Position numbers and translations under genes: made by a program
Shown: piece by piece, positions 1 through 8,787 of the stretch
How positions within the stretch are numbered: the first letter of the stretch is position 1
Layout: the number at the start of each line of letters is the position of its first letter
Source of the DNA: Thermoplasmata archaeon
GTDB lineage: Archaea > Thermoplasmatota > Thermoplasmata > Lutacidiplasmatales > UBA184
Assembly: GCA_030040915.1 (NCBI GenBank)
Contig: JASHSI010000096.1
Coordinates: forward strand, 1 to 33,096
Reading direction: 5' to 3'
DNA length: 33,096 nucleotides
The notes under the pieces: model-generated
Told to the model about the DNA's origin: nothing
The model's input: only the letters and a program-made list of their open reading frames with translations
The model's database searches: none

Positions 1-2
1 GC

Positions 3-3000
3 CGCTACCTGTGGGAGACGAAGCGGCTACTGACCGAGCTCGGCCGGACCGCGGAGCTGCCGACGATCTACGACCGGCTCTACGAGGCGGACCCTGCCAA
101 CACCCGACTGGCCTACGAACGCGCGGCGATCTACCTAGGGCTCGCCCGGGCGGCCCCGGAGGGGACCCCCGAGCGCGCGGAGTCCGCGCGGCGGGCCGTC
201 GCCTCGTACGAGCGCGCCTCCGCCGACCCGAAGATCGCGGAGGAGAGCCTCCTCGGCCTCGCGCAGGCCGCCCGCCTGGCGGGCGACCCGGCCCGCTCGA
301 TCCGGGCGTACGAGGAGTTCCTCGAAAAGCCCGGCCACGAGGGGAACGCCCTCGTGCTCAAGGAGCTCGGGCAGGCCCGATTCGACTTCGGTCAGTTCGC
401 CGAGGCGGATGAGGCGTTCCAGAAGGCCCTCGAGCATGGCCTCGAGGACCCCGACCTCCTCTGGGGCGCTTCCGAGGCGCTCCTCGCGCTCCACCAGGAG
501 GCGCGCGCGTTGCAGTTCGTCGACATCCTCGCCCGGCGCCACCCGGCGGAGCTCCGCTACCAGCGCCGCCGCGGCCAGCTCCTCCTGCGTCTCGGCAAGG
601 TCGCCGAGGGCGCGGCCGTCCTCCGGGAGGCCGCGGGGAAGGCGCCGAAGGACGCCGAGGTCCAGTTCGACACGGCCCTCGCCCTCCGATCCGCCGGGGC
701 GTACGCCGACGCGGTCGAGTTCTTTGGCCGGGGGCTCGACTCCGACCCGACGAGCCGATCCGGCCGGCTCGGGCTCGCCGAGACCTACAACCTCGCCGGC
801 CGATACAACGAGACGGTCCCGGTCGTCGACGGCCTCCTGAACGACGAGCCGAACGATCTCGCCGCGTGGCGGGCCCGGGCCGACGCCTGCCGCGCCCTCG
901 GGCGGACCTCCGACCTCGAGTACTCGCTAAAGGCGATCCTCCTCCTCGACCCCACCCACGCCCCGACGCTCGTCGAGAAGTACCGGCTCCACCTCTCGCA
1001 GGGCGAGAAGGCGGAGGCGTTCGAGTGCCTCTCCGACTTCCTCGAAGCGGACGGCCCCGAGTCGCACAACCCGGAGCTCCTCCTCGAGGCCGGCGACCTC
1101 GCCGCCGAGCTCGGCAAGGTCGAGGAGGCGAACCGGGAGTACGAGCGCGCCCAGGCGCTCGACCCGGCCCAGGCGACCGCGATCGGGCTCCGCCGGGCCC
1201 GGCTGAGACTCTCCGCCGGCCGACCGGATCTCGCCCTCGAGCTGCTCGACACCGCCGCGAAGCACGCCCCCGACCCCGGCGCCGTGGGGATCGAGTTCGC
1301 GCTCGAGCGCGCGGAGATCCTCATGCTCCTCGAGCGGCCGGGCGAGGCGGAGACCGAGTACCGGGCGATACTCGGGCGGGAGCCGGGAAGCGTCCCCGCC
1401 TCACTCGGCCTCGCTCGGGCCCTCCTCGACCAGGGGAAGCCCGCGGAGGCGAAGGAGCTCCTCCAGGGGACGATGCCGAAGGGCGTACCGGTCTCCGGCC
1501 TCTACCTCCTCCTCGCCGAGGCGGAGAGCGCCCTCGGGTCGGTCCCCCGGGCCGCCGAGGTGATCCAGAAGGGCGTCGAGGCCCTCCCCGATTCGACCGA
1601 GCTGTGGACGCGGCTCGGCGAACTCGCGATCGCGCGGGGGGAATGGACCGACGCCTCGAAGGCGTTCCGGGAGGCAATCCAGCGCGACGCGGGAAGCGCC
1701 GAACTGCTCCTGAGGGCCGGGTTCGTCGCCGAGCGCCGGGGCCAGGCGACCGAGGCGCTCGCGCTGTACGAGCGCGCGACGCAGATCGCCCCGACGAACA
1801 AGTTCGCCTGGACGAGCCGCGGCGTGGCGCTCCTGTCGAACGGGCGCCCGGACGAGGCGACCGCGAGCTTCGACAGGGCCCTCGCCGTCGACCCGGAGTT
1901 CGAGGCGGCCCGCCAGGGAAAGAAGACCGCCCTCGACCGCGCCCGCGAGCAGAAGGTCGACCGGTACGGACGGGAGGCGCTCCTCCTCGAGGCCCGCCTG
2001 CACCGCTCCGTGACGAAGAACGACCTCTTCGTCTCCCTCCACGTCCCGTTCGAGTTGTTGGAACCGGTCCTCACCACGCTGTCGCGCGACCCCCAGGTCG
2101 ACCTGTCGAGCCTCTCCGAGGAGGCGCTCCACGACCTCGAGGTCGCCTCCTGCCAGGTCGTCACCGCCGCCCTCGAGCGCCGGGCCGAGGGGGTGGAGCG
2201 GCGAGGATTCTCCCTCGCCGACGTCGCCGTCCTGAGCCCGCCGACCCGTAGCCTCTCCGAGATCCAGCGGCTGTTCGGCTACCTGCGGGCGGTCCTCGAG
2301 GTCGACCTGCGGCCGGAGAACCTGAAGCTTACCCCCGACGTGGAGGAGCTCGCCCGCAAGGCCCTCCTCTTGCCGCCGGACCAACGGGGCCTCTTCCAGC
2401 TCGTCCGCGATCTCCGGGTCGGACTGTTCAAGGCCCGGCTCATCAAGGCGGTCGAATCGGCGGGCGCGGCCGTCCATGCGCCGCTGCCGTCGCTCGACCT
2501 CGGACCGTACGCCGCCGAGCTCGAGAACGCCGCTCGCCCGCTCCCTCCCGAGGGGGACGACGCGGCGGAGCTCGAGGCTCCCCGTCCGGTCCACCCGGCC
2601 CCCCACGGGAGGTCCCGCCCGGCGGCGGCCGAGTCCGCACCGCCGGCCTCCCCGCCCGCCCGTCCGGTCCCGAGCCAGGCCCGGTGCGTCGGGTGCGGCG
2701 GGCTCGCCTCGATCGTGCACAGCTGCGGGGCCCCCGTATGTGCGCACTGCATCGCCGAGTTCGGTACGTGTCCGAAGTGCCGGCAGCCTGCGAGCTGGCC
2801 CTCCAATCCGTCGGCCGCCGGCCCGGGGGCTCCCGCGACCTCGGATCGCGCGATCCCCGCGCCGAGCCCCTCCCCTCACAAGACGCCGAGCGGCGGCACC
2901 CTGCACACCCTCCGCCAGGTGGTCGCGAAGTCGAAGACCGCCGCCGCGAAGCCCGCCCCCCCCGCGAAGGCGGCGACGTCGGAGCCCGAGGCGCGGGGGA

Positions 3001-3107
3001 AGGCGGCGGCCTCCCCCCCGACGATGGGGGAGGCCGCCGCGAAGCCGAAGGTGCCTCCGCATCCGGCCCGCCCGAAGGACCCGACCGACGACGAGCCCCG
3101 ACTGTAG
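3..3107 (+). CDS. Large TPR-repeat protein with C-terminal RING-like zinc finger (5'-truncated by window edge)
   Basis: Frame 3 is open from base 3 (RYLWETKRLLTELGRTAELPTIYDRLYEADP...) into the listed ORF 354..3107. Repeated 34-aa TPR-like helical pairs (e.g. AAEVIQKGVEALPDSTELWTRLGELAIARGEWTDASKAFREAIQRDAGSAELLLRAGFVAERRGQATEALALYERATQIAP). C-terminal CVGCGGLASIVHSCGAPVCAHCIAEFGTCPKC. Confidence 0.9.
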   Translation, partial: RYLWETKRLLTELGRTAELPTIYDRLYEADPANTRLAYERAAIYLGLARAAPEGTPERAESARRAVASYERASADPKIAEESLLGLAQAARLAGDPARSIRAYEEFLEKPGHEGNALVLKELGQARFDFGQFAEADEAFQKALEHGLEDPDLLWGASEALLALHQEARALQFVDILARRHPAELRYQRRRGQLLLRLGKVAEGAAVLREAAGKAPKDAEVQFDTALALRSAGAYADAVEFFGRGLDSDPTSRSGRLGLAETYNLAGRYNETVPVVDGLLNDEPNDLAAWRARADACRALGRTSDLEYSLKAILLLDPTHAPTLVEKYRLHLSQGEKAEAFECLSDFLEADGPESHNPELLLEAGDLAAELGKVEEANREYERAQALDPAQATAIGLRRARLRLSAGRPDLALELLDTAAKHAPDPGAVGIEFALERAEILMLLERPGEAETEYRAILGREPGSVPASLGLARALLDQGKPAEAKELLQGTMPKGVPVSGLYLLLAEAESALGSVPRAAEVIQKGVEALPDSTELWTRLGELAIARGEWTDASKAFREAIQRDAGSAELLLRAGFVAERRGQATEALALYERATQIAPTNKFAWTSRGVALLSNGRPDEATASFDRALAVDPEFEAARQGKKTALDRAREQKVDRYGREALLLEARLHRSVTKNDLFVSLHVPFELLEPVLTTLSRDPQVDLSSLSEEALHDLEVASCQVVTAALERRAEGVERRGFSLADVAVLSPPTRSLSEIQRLFGYLRAVLEVDLRPENLKLTPDVEELARKALLLPPDQRGLFQLVRDLRVGLFKARLIKAVESAGAAVHAPLPSLDLGPYAAELENAARPLPPEGDDAAELEAPRPVHPAPHGRSRPAAAESAPPASPPARPVPSQARCVGCGGLASIVHSCGAPVCAHCIAEFGTCPKCRQPASWPSNPSAAGPGAPATSDRAIPAPSPSPHKTPSGGTLHTLRQVVAKSKTAAAKPAPPAKAATSEPEARGKAAASPPTMGEAAAKPKVPPHPARPKDPTDDEPRL

Positions 3108-3151
3108 CCCCGGAGAGCCCGAGCCGGCCCGTCGGGGGCGCCCCCCACCTG

Positions 3152-3160
3152 TAATATAAT
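3152..3160 (+). promoter_or_regulatory. TATA-box-like element taatataat
   Basis: A/T island in a very GC-rich intergenic region, about 26 nt before an in-frame GTG at 3182. Confidence 0.6.
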
Positions 3161-3181
3161 CGAATGGGCCGTGAACGGTCC

Positions 3182-3700
3182 GTGGCGCAGTCGAGCCCCG
3201 CCGCCCCCGATCCGTACCGCCTGCTCATCGGCGTCATCCTCGTGGTCGTCGCCGCCCTCATCATGGTCCTCGTCTACACCACGGTCTCGGGCCCCTACCA
3301 CGTCGCGGCCCTCCTGTGGATCGGCGTGATCGCGCTCCTCTTCGCGCTCGTCGCCTACATCGCCCGCTCCCTCCGCGCCTCGTTCACCACGGCGTCCCTC
3401 TGGTCGTGGGGGTTCGCGGCGTTCGGGTTCGCCGTCCTGTTCGGGACGCTCGGCGTGAACCCCCACGGCACGCTCTCCTCGGCGGACCAGATCCTCGGGC
3501 TCATCCTCACGCTCGTCACGCTCGCGATCGTGGTCGCCGGAACCGGCTGGCAGGCCCGGGCCAAGGCGGCGACGGCCCAGCGAGAGACCGAGCGGACCGC
3601 CTGGGCCTCGAAGCCCGCGGTGAGCGCGCTCGACTACCCGGCGGCGGCCGGCCCGACCTCCCCCCCCGCGCCCGCCCCCGAGGAGGTACGTAGGGCGTGA
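3182..3700 (+). CDS. Small four-TM membrane protein (ORF listed from ATG 3164; GTG 3182 preferred as start)
   Basis: Hydrophobic segments LLIGVILVVVAALIMVLVYT, VAALLWIGVIALLFALVAYI, LWSWGFAAFGFAVLFGTLGV, ILGLILTLVTLAIVVAGTGW. The TATA-like element at 3152-3160 is too close to 3164 but well placed for a leaderless start at 3182. Confidence 0.8.
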   Translation: MAQSSPAAPDPYRLLIGVILVVVAALIMVLVYTTVSGPYHVAALLWIGVIALLFALVAYIARSLRASFTTASLWSWGFAAFGFAVLFGTLGVNPHGTLSSADQILGLILTLVTLAIVVAGTGWQARAKAATAQRETERTAWASKPAVSALDYPAAAGPTSPPAPAPEEVRRA

Positions 3701-4389
3701 CCGCGATCGGCCCCTCACCCCCGACCCCCCCGTCGCCCAGCCCCGCTCCCGTCTGCCCGATCTGCCACGCCCCCGTCCTTCCGAGCGCCCGATTCTGCCC
3801 GGCGTGCGGCACCGCCCTATCGTCCGCTCCCGCGCCCGGCGCCGCGACGGCCTCGGCTCCGCCCGTCGACATCCGCCAGCAGGTCGACGCGGACCGGGGG
3901 ATCCTCAAGAAGATCCAGCTCCTCGTTCCCGGCTTCCGGGGCTACCGTCAGGGAGAGGACCTTCGGGAGGCCGACAGCGTCCTCCGTCTCCAGATCGCCG
4001 ACCGTCTCCACACGGCGGTCGGGCTCCTCACCCAGCGTCGCCAGAACCTCGCGACGAGCGGCCACTTCGACGGCCTCACCGACCTCGCGATGGCGATCGC
4101 CGACCTCACCCGCCTCGAGGGGGAGATCCGGCACGCCGAGCAAGGGTACACGGGGATCTCGCCCGCCCTTCGGGTGACCCCCAAGGGCCAAGACCAACTC
4201 TACGAGTACGACTACGGCTTCGCCGTGGCGGCCCACGACGTGGTGGAGGCGGCGAACGTGCTCGCGGACCCGGCGGCCGACCTGTCGAAGAGCGGGGTCC
4301 AAATCGCGAACATCCGGACGCTCGTCACGCGGCTCGAGCAGGCGTTCCGCGCCCGGATCCAGACGATCCAGAACGTGCGGGTGCCGTAG
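3697..4389 (+). CDS. Zinc-ribbon protein with helical domain (PGFRGYRQGEDLREADSVLR motif), SPFH-cluster associated
   Basis: GTG start overlaps the upstream stop (gtga). N-terminal CPICHAPVLPSARFCPACG zinc ribbon, then a conserved-looking helical domain. Confidence 0.85.
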   Translation: MTAIGPSPPTPPSPSPAPVCPICHAPVLPSARFCPACGTALSSAPAPGAATASAPPVDIRQQVDADRGILKKIQLLVPGFRGYRQGEDLREADSVLRLQIADRLHTAVGLLTQRRQNLATSGHFDGLTDLAMAIADLTRLEGEIRHAEQGYTGISPALRVTPKGQDQLYEYDYGFAVAAHDVVEAANVLADPAADLSKSGVQIANIRTLVTRLEQAFRARIQTIQNVRVP

Positions 4390-4431
4390 GACGGACGCGC
4401 GCTTCGGGGAAGAGCAAGGAAGGAACGAACC

Positions 4432-5595
4432 ATGGTCACGAACCAGCCGATCCCCTCGAAGGGGGGCAGCCTCATCGGGGCGACGACGGTCAACTGGGAG
4501 GACGCCTACAAGGGCAACAACGTCATGTGGCGCGTCCCGCGGAACATCCGCTGGGGCGACAACGTCGTCGTCCGGGAGGACGAGACCGCCGTCTTCTACC
4601 GGGACGGGAAGGTCCTCGCCTACCTCGAGAAGCCGGACCGGTACTCGCTGACGAGCCTCAACGCGCGCGTCCTCGGGGGCCTCGTCCAGGCGCTCTCCGG
4701 GGTCCGCCAGGAGGCGGAGGTCTACTACCTCCAGCGGCGCACGTTCGACGGCAAGTTCGGTAGCCAGGAGCCCTACGTCTTCCGCGACCCGGATTTCGGC
4801 CTCGTGAGCCTTCGGGTCTTCGGCGACTACCGCTGGCGCGTGAGCGGACCGGACCTGTTCATCAACCAGTTCGTCGGGACGTTCGGCGCCGCGACGACCA
4901 CCGACGTGGAGAGCCGGTTGCGCGATCAGATGGTCCTGCTGACCTACACCACGCTCGGCCAGCTCAAGGACCAGGGGACCCGCGTCACCGACCTCGCCGA
5001 GAAGCTCACCACGATCGAACAGGCGGTGCTCGGCCAAGCGCCGTCCCACCTGGGTCAGTTCGGCGTCGAGATCCAGCAGATCCAGGGCCTCTCGATCAAC
5101 CTCCCCGACGAGGTCCAGAAGGCGGTCGAGACCCGCTCGACGATGAGCGTGCTCGGCGTGAACTACATGCAATACCAAGCCGGGCAGGCGCTGACCACCG
5201 CGGCCGCGAACACCGGCGGCGCCGCCGGCACGTTCGCCGGGGCCGGCGTGGGGCTCGGAGCCGGGCTCGGGATGGGCTACGGAATGGGCGGCGCGATGGG
5301 CGGGGCGTTCAACCAGGGTTCCTCCCCGTGCCCGAAGTGCGCGGCGATGGTCCCCGCCGGAACCCGCTTCTGCCCGTCGTGCGGGGCCTCGATGGCCCCG
5401 GGAGGTGGCGGGGGCGCGCCCGCGGGGCCGCCGTGCCCGAAGTGCGGCTCGCCGACCGCGGCCGGGGCGAAGTTCTGCCCGAACTGCGGCCAGTCGCTCG
5501 CACCGCCCCCCGCGAGGACCTGCCCGAAGTGCCAGGCGACCGTCACCGGCAACGCCAAGTTCTGCCCCAACTGCGGGGGCCCGGTCCCCCCGTAG
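4432..5595 (+). CDS. SPFH-domain protein (YdjI-like) with three C-terminal zinc ribbons
   Basis: SPFH/band-7-like N-terminal region (VVREDETAVFYRDGKVLAYLEKPDRYSLTS...LRVFGDYRWRVSGPDLFINQFVG...LSINLPDEVQKAVETRSTMSVLG), Gly-rich linker, then CPKC-CPSC, CPKC-CPNC, CPKC-CPNC tandem ribbons. Confidence 0.88.
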   Translation: MVTNQPIPSKGGSLIGATTVNWEDAYKGNNVMWRVPRNIRWGDNVVVREDETAVFYRDGKVLAYLEKPDRYSLTSLNARVLGGLVQALSGVRQEAEVYYLQRRTFDGKFGSQEPYVFRDPDFGLVSLRVFGDYRWRVSGPDLFINQFVGTFGAATTTDVESRLRDQMVLLTYTTLGQLKDQGTRVTDLAEKLTTIEQAVLGQAPSHLGQFGVEIQQIQGLSINLPDEVQKAVETRSTMSVLGVNYMQYQAGQALTTAAANTGGAAGTFAGAGVGLGAGLGMGYGMGGAMGGAFNQGSSPCPKCAAMVPAGTRFCPSCGASMAPGGGGGAPAGPPCPKCGSPTAAGAKFCPNCGQSLAPPPARTCPKCQATVTGNAKFCPNCGGPVPP

Positions 5596-5618
5596 CGGGG
5601 GCCGGGTAGGGGTCGTCC

Positions 5619-6608
5619 ATGGCCGCGTGCCCGAACTGCGGAGCCAACCTCCCCCCGAACGCCCGGTTCTGCTTCTCCTGCGGCCGCCCGGTCGCCGGGG
5701 CCGCCGGGGGATCCCCCCCTCCTCCCCCGCCCCCACCGGCCGCGGCGGCGCCGCCCCCCTCCCCCCCCGCGGCGAACAAGCCGATCAACTGCCCCTCGTG
5801 CGGGGCCCCTCTCAAGCCGGTCTTCGGCGAGATGGTGATCACCTGCGACTACTGCGGCGGATCGGTCTCGCTCGGCGGGGCGGGCTGGAAGGAGATCAAC
5901 AAGCACACGCTCCTCCTCCCGAAGGTCACCACCGCGGAAGAGGCCCTCAAGGCCGTCCGGGCGTTCATGGACCAAGGCTTCCTGCACCGGAAGGACTTCG
6001 AGGAGTCCCATATCGCCGAGCAGAAGCTCTCCTTCGTGCCGTTCTGGATCGTCCCGGCTTCCGCCACGACGAACTTCGTCTACACCGACGCGGCGGTGGC
6101 CGTCGGTGGTACGGTCGGGTCGATCGCGGCCGCGGAGCTCCTGGGGAGCGCCCTCGGCGGCGGCCGGCGGGGCGGGATCGTACCGGTCCCCATCATGATG
6201 GGCTCGCCGGTCAACTCGAACCGCCAGGACGCGATCAGCGGCCAGTACGAGTTCCCCGTGGTCGCGGTGAAGAGCATGAGCGCCTACCAGCCGAAGGACT
6301 ACCAGTTCAAGCTCGACGAGCGGACCTTCTTCGACAAGAAGGCGATCCCGGACGGCGCCTTGGTCCTCAACGGCGATCTCAGCGAGGACGCGGCGAAGCA
6401 CGCCGCCCAGGCGTTCGTGATGCAGCTCCAGTCGGAGGCGGCCCACAAGAAGCACCACATGGTGAGCCAGCTGAAGAGCGACGTCCAGGTCTCGGACGCG
6501 GAGCTCCTCCACGTGCCGGTCTGGTACTTCCTCCTCGAGCACAAGGGCCAGAAGAGCATGATCCTCGTGGACTCCCACGCGGGGAAGGTCATGCAGACCG
6601 TCGCGTAG
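5619..6608 (+). CDS. Two-zinc-ribbon protein (one TFIIB-like ribbon) with C-terminal domain, YdjG-like family
   Basis: CPNCGANLPPNARFCFSC, Pro-rich linker, then CPSCGAPLKPVFGEMVITCDYCG. C-terminal VPVWYFLLEHKGQKSMILVDSHAGKVM. Starts 24 nt after the SPFH gene. Confidence 0.8.
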   Translation: MAACPNCGANLPPNARFCFSCGRPVAGAAGGSPPPPPPPPAAAAPPPSPPAANKPINCPSCGAPLKPVFGEMVITCDYCGGSVSLGGAGWKEINKHTLLLPKVTTAEEALKAVRAFMDQGFLHRKDFEESHIAEQKLSFVPFWIVPASATTNFVYTDAAVAVGGTVGSIAAAELLGSALGGGRRGGIVPVPIMMGSPVNSNRQDAISGQYEFPVVAVKSMSAYQPKDYQFKLDERTFFDKKAIPDGALVLNGDLSEDAAKHAAQAFVMQLQSEAAHKKHHMVSQLKSDVQVSDAELLHVPVWYFLLEHKGQKSMILVDSHAGKVMQTVA

Positions 6609-6665
6609 GTCCGACGGTCTCGAACTCGGCGATCGGCCCTCCCGAGTCCCTCGCCGCCCGCGGCG

Positions 6666-8114
6666 CTACCCCGCGCGCATCGCCCCGCGGCGGTTCTCGC
6701 GGACCCGGATCTCCTCCTCGTAGAACCGTTCGGCGAACTCCGACTCCGCCCGGCCGATCTCGAGGGGCCCGCTCCCGGGCTTCGCGAAGTACCCGACCAG
6801 GGCGGCCGCGCTCGCGAGCTTCACCGCGCGCGACTTGAGCCGGGGGGAGAACGAAGGGTTCGGCGAGCGGGCGAGGCCCTTCTCCGAGACCTCTCGGAGC
6901 GAGCGGTAGAGGGCTGGGTCGAGCCGGACCGGGCGGGCCGGGAACCGGTGGGCGACGAGCGGGTGGCGCGTCTCGATCGCGTGGAGGAGGGTCAGGTGGT
7001 CCCGGATCGGGCCCGCGAGCGCGAAGTCAATCTCGCCCAGGTCGAGGCGCTCCGCGCTCGCCTCGACCGCGCGAAACCGCTCCCGGGTCATCGGGTGGAA
7101 CCTCAGGAGCATCCGGTCCTCGAGGGCGGAGAAGTTCGGGTCGGCGAACGTCGTCCAGAAGTCCGACGGACCGGCCGTCCGGACGTTGTAGTTCACGGAG
7201 AGGAAGGAGCGGAAGGTGTACGGGCCAACGACCCCGAGGGTCGTCTCCCACTTCACCTCCCGCTGCTCCATGACGAGCTTGAGCGGCTCGACCATGCCGC
7301 GGTACTTGAACCAGTCATTGAACTCCGGCACGATGAAATTGAACGTGCGCCCGGCGTAGTGGGCGCCGACCCGGAGGAACTGGACCGGGGTGATCCCGCC
7401 GCAGTAGCGGTTGCGGCCCGGAAGCCCGTGGGGCGGGACGCCGCTCTTCGGGTTCCCCCGGACCATGTCGTCGATCGAGAAGGTCTTCCCGGTCCCCGGC
7501 GGGCCGAACAGCGCGAGATGGAAGCCGGTGAGGCCGGTCGAGCGGCCGGTCGGGGCGATGAGCGGCACGTCGGCGAGGGCGTACTGCTGGAGGAGGGCGA
7601 TGAGCGAGTCGGCGTAGAGCGCCTCCCCGAAGAGCTCCTTCAGGTACTCCGCGAGCCGCGCGACGGTGAACGACCGGCCGAACTCGACGGTCGCGTCGAG
7701 GCGGTGGTGGACCACGTCGTAGAGGTGGGCGAGGAACGCCCCGTCCATCGCGCGGATCTCCGCGGCCTCGTCCGGGACCGGCTGGAAGGCGCCGGCGGGC
7801 GGCGACTCCTGGCGGTCGAGCTCCTCCTCGAGGAGCCGGAGGAGCTCCTCCGGGTACGGGAGCTGGATCGTCCGGTCGGTCCGGCCCTCGGGACGATCCT
7901 CGAGGAGCCCCCGGCGCTTCAGGCGCGCGAGGACCCGACCGGGGTCGGCGAAGATCCGCTCGGACGCGAGCCGGGAGCGCAAGGCGCTCAATCGGAAGGT
8001 GGCGAGCTCCTTCCGGCCGGATCGCGCCCGCCGGGCGTCCGCTTCGCGGACGAGCGAGACGAGGGCGCGCAGGAGCGGCCCGTCCTCCGCCTCGATCTCG
8101 ATCCCGTGCGCCAA
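6666..8114 (-). CDS. AAA+ ATPase, MoxR/MCM-like, with N-terminal helical/winged-helix-like region (TTG start)
   Basis: Walker A FGPPGTGKTFS; Walker-B-like FNFIVPEFNDWF; sensor-1-like SFLSVNYN; EDRMLLRFHPMT. Convergent with the SPFH cluster. Confidence 0.82.
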   Translation of the reverse strand: MAHGIEIEAEDGPLLRALVSLVREADARRARSGRKELATFRLSALRSRLASERIFADPGRVLARLKRRGLLEDRPEGRTDRTIQLPYPEELLRLLEEELDRQESPPAGAFQPVPDEAAEIRAMDGAFLAHLYDVVHHRLDATVEFGRSFTVARLAEYLKELFGEALYADSLIALLQQYALADVPLIAPTGRSTGLTGFHLALFGPPGTGKTFSIDDMVRGNPKSGVPPHGLPGRNRYCGGITPVQFLRVGAHYAGRTFNFIVPEFNDWFKYRGMVEPLKLVMEQREVKWETTLGVVGPYTFRSFLSVNYNVRTAGPSDFWTTFADPNFSALEDRMLLRFHPMTRERFRAVEASAERLDLGEIDFALAGPIRDHLTLLHAIETRHPLVAHRFPARPVRLDPALYRSLREVSEKGLARSPNPSFSPRLKSRAVKLASAAALVGYFAKPGSGPLEIGRAESEFAERFYEEEIRVRENRRGAMRAG

Positions 8115-8205
8115 GACCGCCCCGGCGGTCGGAGAGCGGTCCCCGGGTCATTACCGAATCGGCGGGCGGGAACCCATCCTCCGCCCGTTCCCCTCCGGCG
8201 GGCCG

Positions 8206-8214
8206 TTTATTTAG
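8206..8214 (+). promoter_or_regulatory. TATA-like tttatttag upstream of hjc-like gene
   Basis: About 27 nt upstream of GTG 8236; leaderless geometry. Confidence 0.5.
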
Positions 8215-8235
8215 CCCGCCGCGAGAGGAGGGCGC

Positions 8236-8787
8236 GTGGGACGGACGGCGTCGGCCTACGAGCGGGAGCTCAAGGAGCTCCTCCAGGGGGAGCCGAGCGC
8301 GGTGGACCGCTACGCCCGGGCGCTCCCGCCTCCCGACCGCCCGAGGCTGCACGAGTCGTTGAGCACCCCGTTCCTCGTGGTGCGGGCGGCCGGGTCCCTC
8401 GGCTTCGACCTCGTCGCCCTCCGCAGCGAGTTCTCCTTCCCCGTCGAGGTGAAGGCCTCCTCCTCCGAGACGATCCTCTTCTCCGCCGCGAGCGGCCGGG
8501 CGGCCGAGCAGCTCGCGGCCCATCGGGCCGCGGTCGACCGGGTCGGCCTGCTCGCGATCTACGCCTACCGACGGCTCGGGCGCCATCCCGGGGACACCTG
8601 GCGGCTCTACGCGGCGGGTTCCCCACCGGCCCTCGGCCGGGCGTCCCTCATCAAGCGGCGGCTTCCACCGGTCGAATCGACCCGCGACGGGAACGCCGTC
8701 CTCCGATGGGCGTCCGGCCTCCCCCTCTCGAACTTCCTCGAGCTCGTCCATCACCTGAGCGAGCCCGCGAACGGGGCCCCCGGATGA
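8236..8787 (+). CDS. Hjc-like Holliday junction resolvase / PD-(D/E)XK nuclease
   Basis: YERELKELL...VVRAAGSLGFDLVALRSEFSFPVEVKASSSETILFS matches the archaeal Hjc layout (E...D...EVK). Confidence 0.78.
   Translation: MGRTASAYERELKELLQGEPSAVDRYARALPPPDRPRLHESLSTPFLVVRAAGSLGFDLVALRSEFSFPVEVKASSSETILFSAASGRAAEQLAAHRAAVDRVGLLAIYAYRRLGRHPGDTWRLYAAGSPPALGRASLIKRRLPPVESTRDGNAVLRWASGLPLSNFLELVHHLSEPANGAPG

Noticed and set aside
3817-5736. 639-aa minus-strand ORF opposite the SPFH genes
   Set aside because: Low-complexity Arg/Gly/Leu-rich shadow ORF antisense to well-supported coding genes, expected at this GC content.
6948-8783. N-terminal part of the 990-aa plus ORF 6948..9920
   Set aside because: Antisense to the AAA+ gene and overlapping hjc; only the thiolase portion from 8784 has protein-family support.
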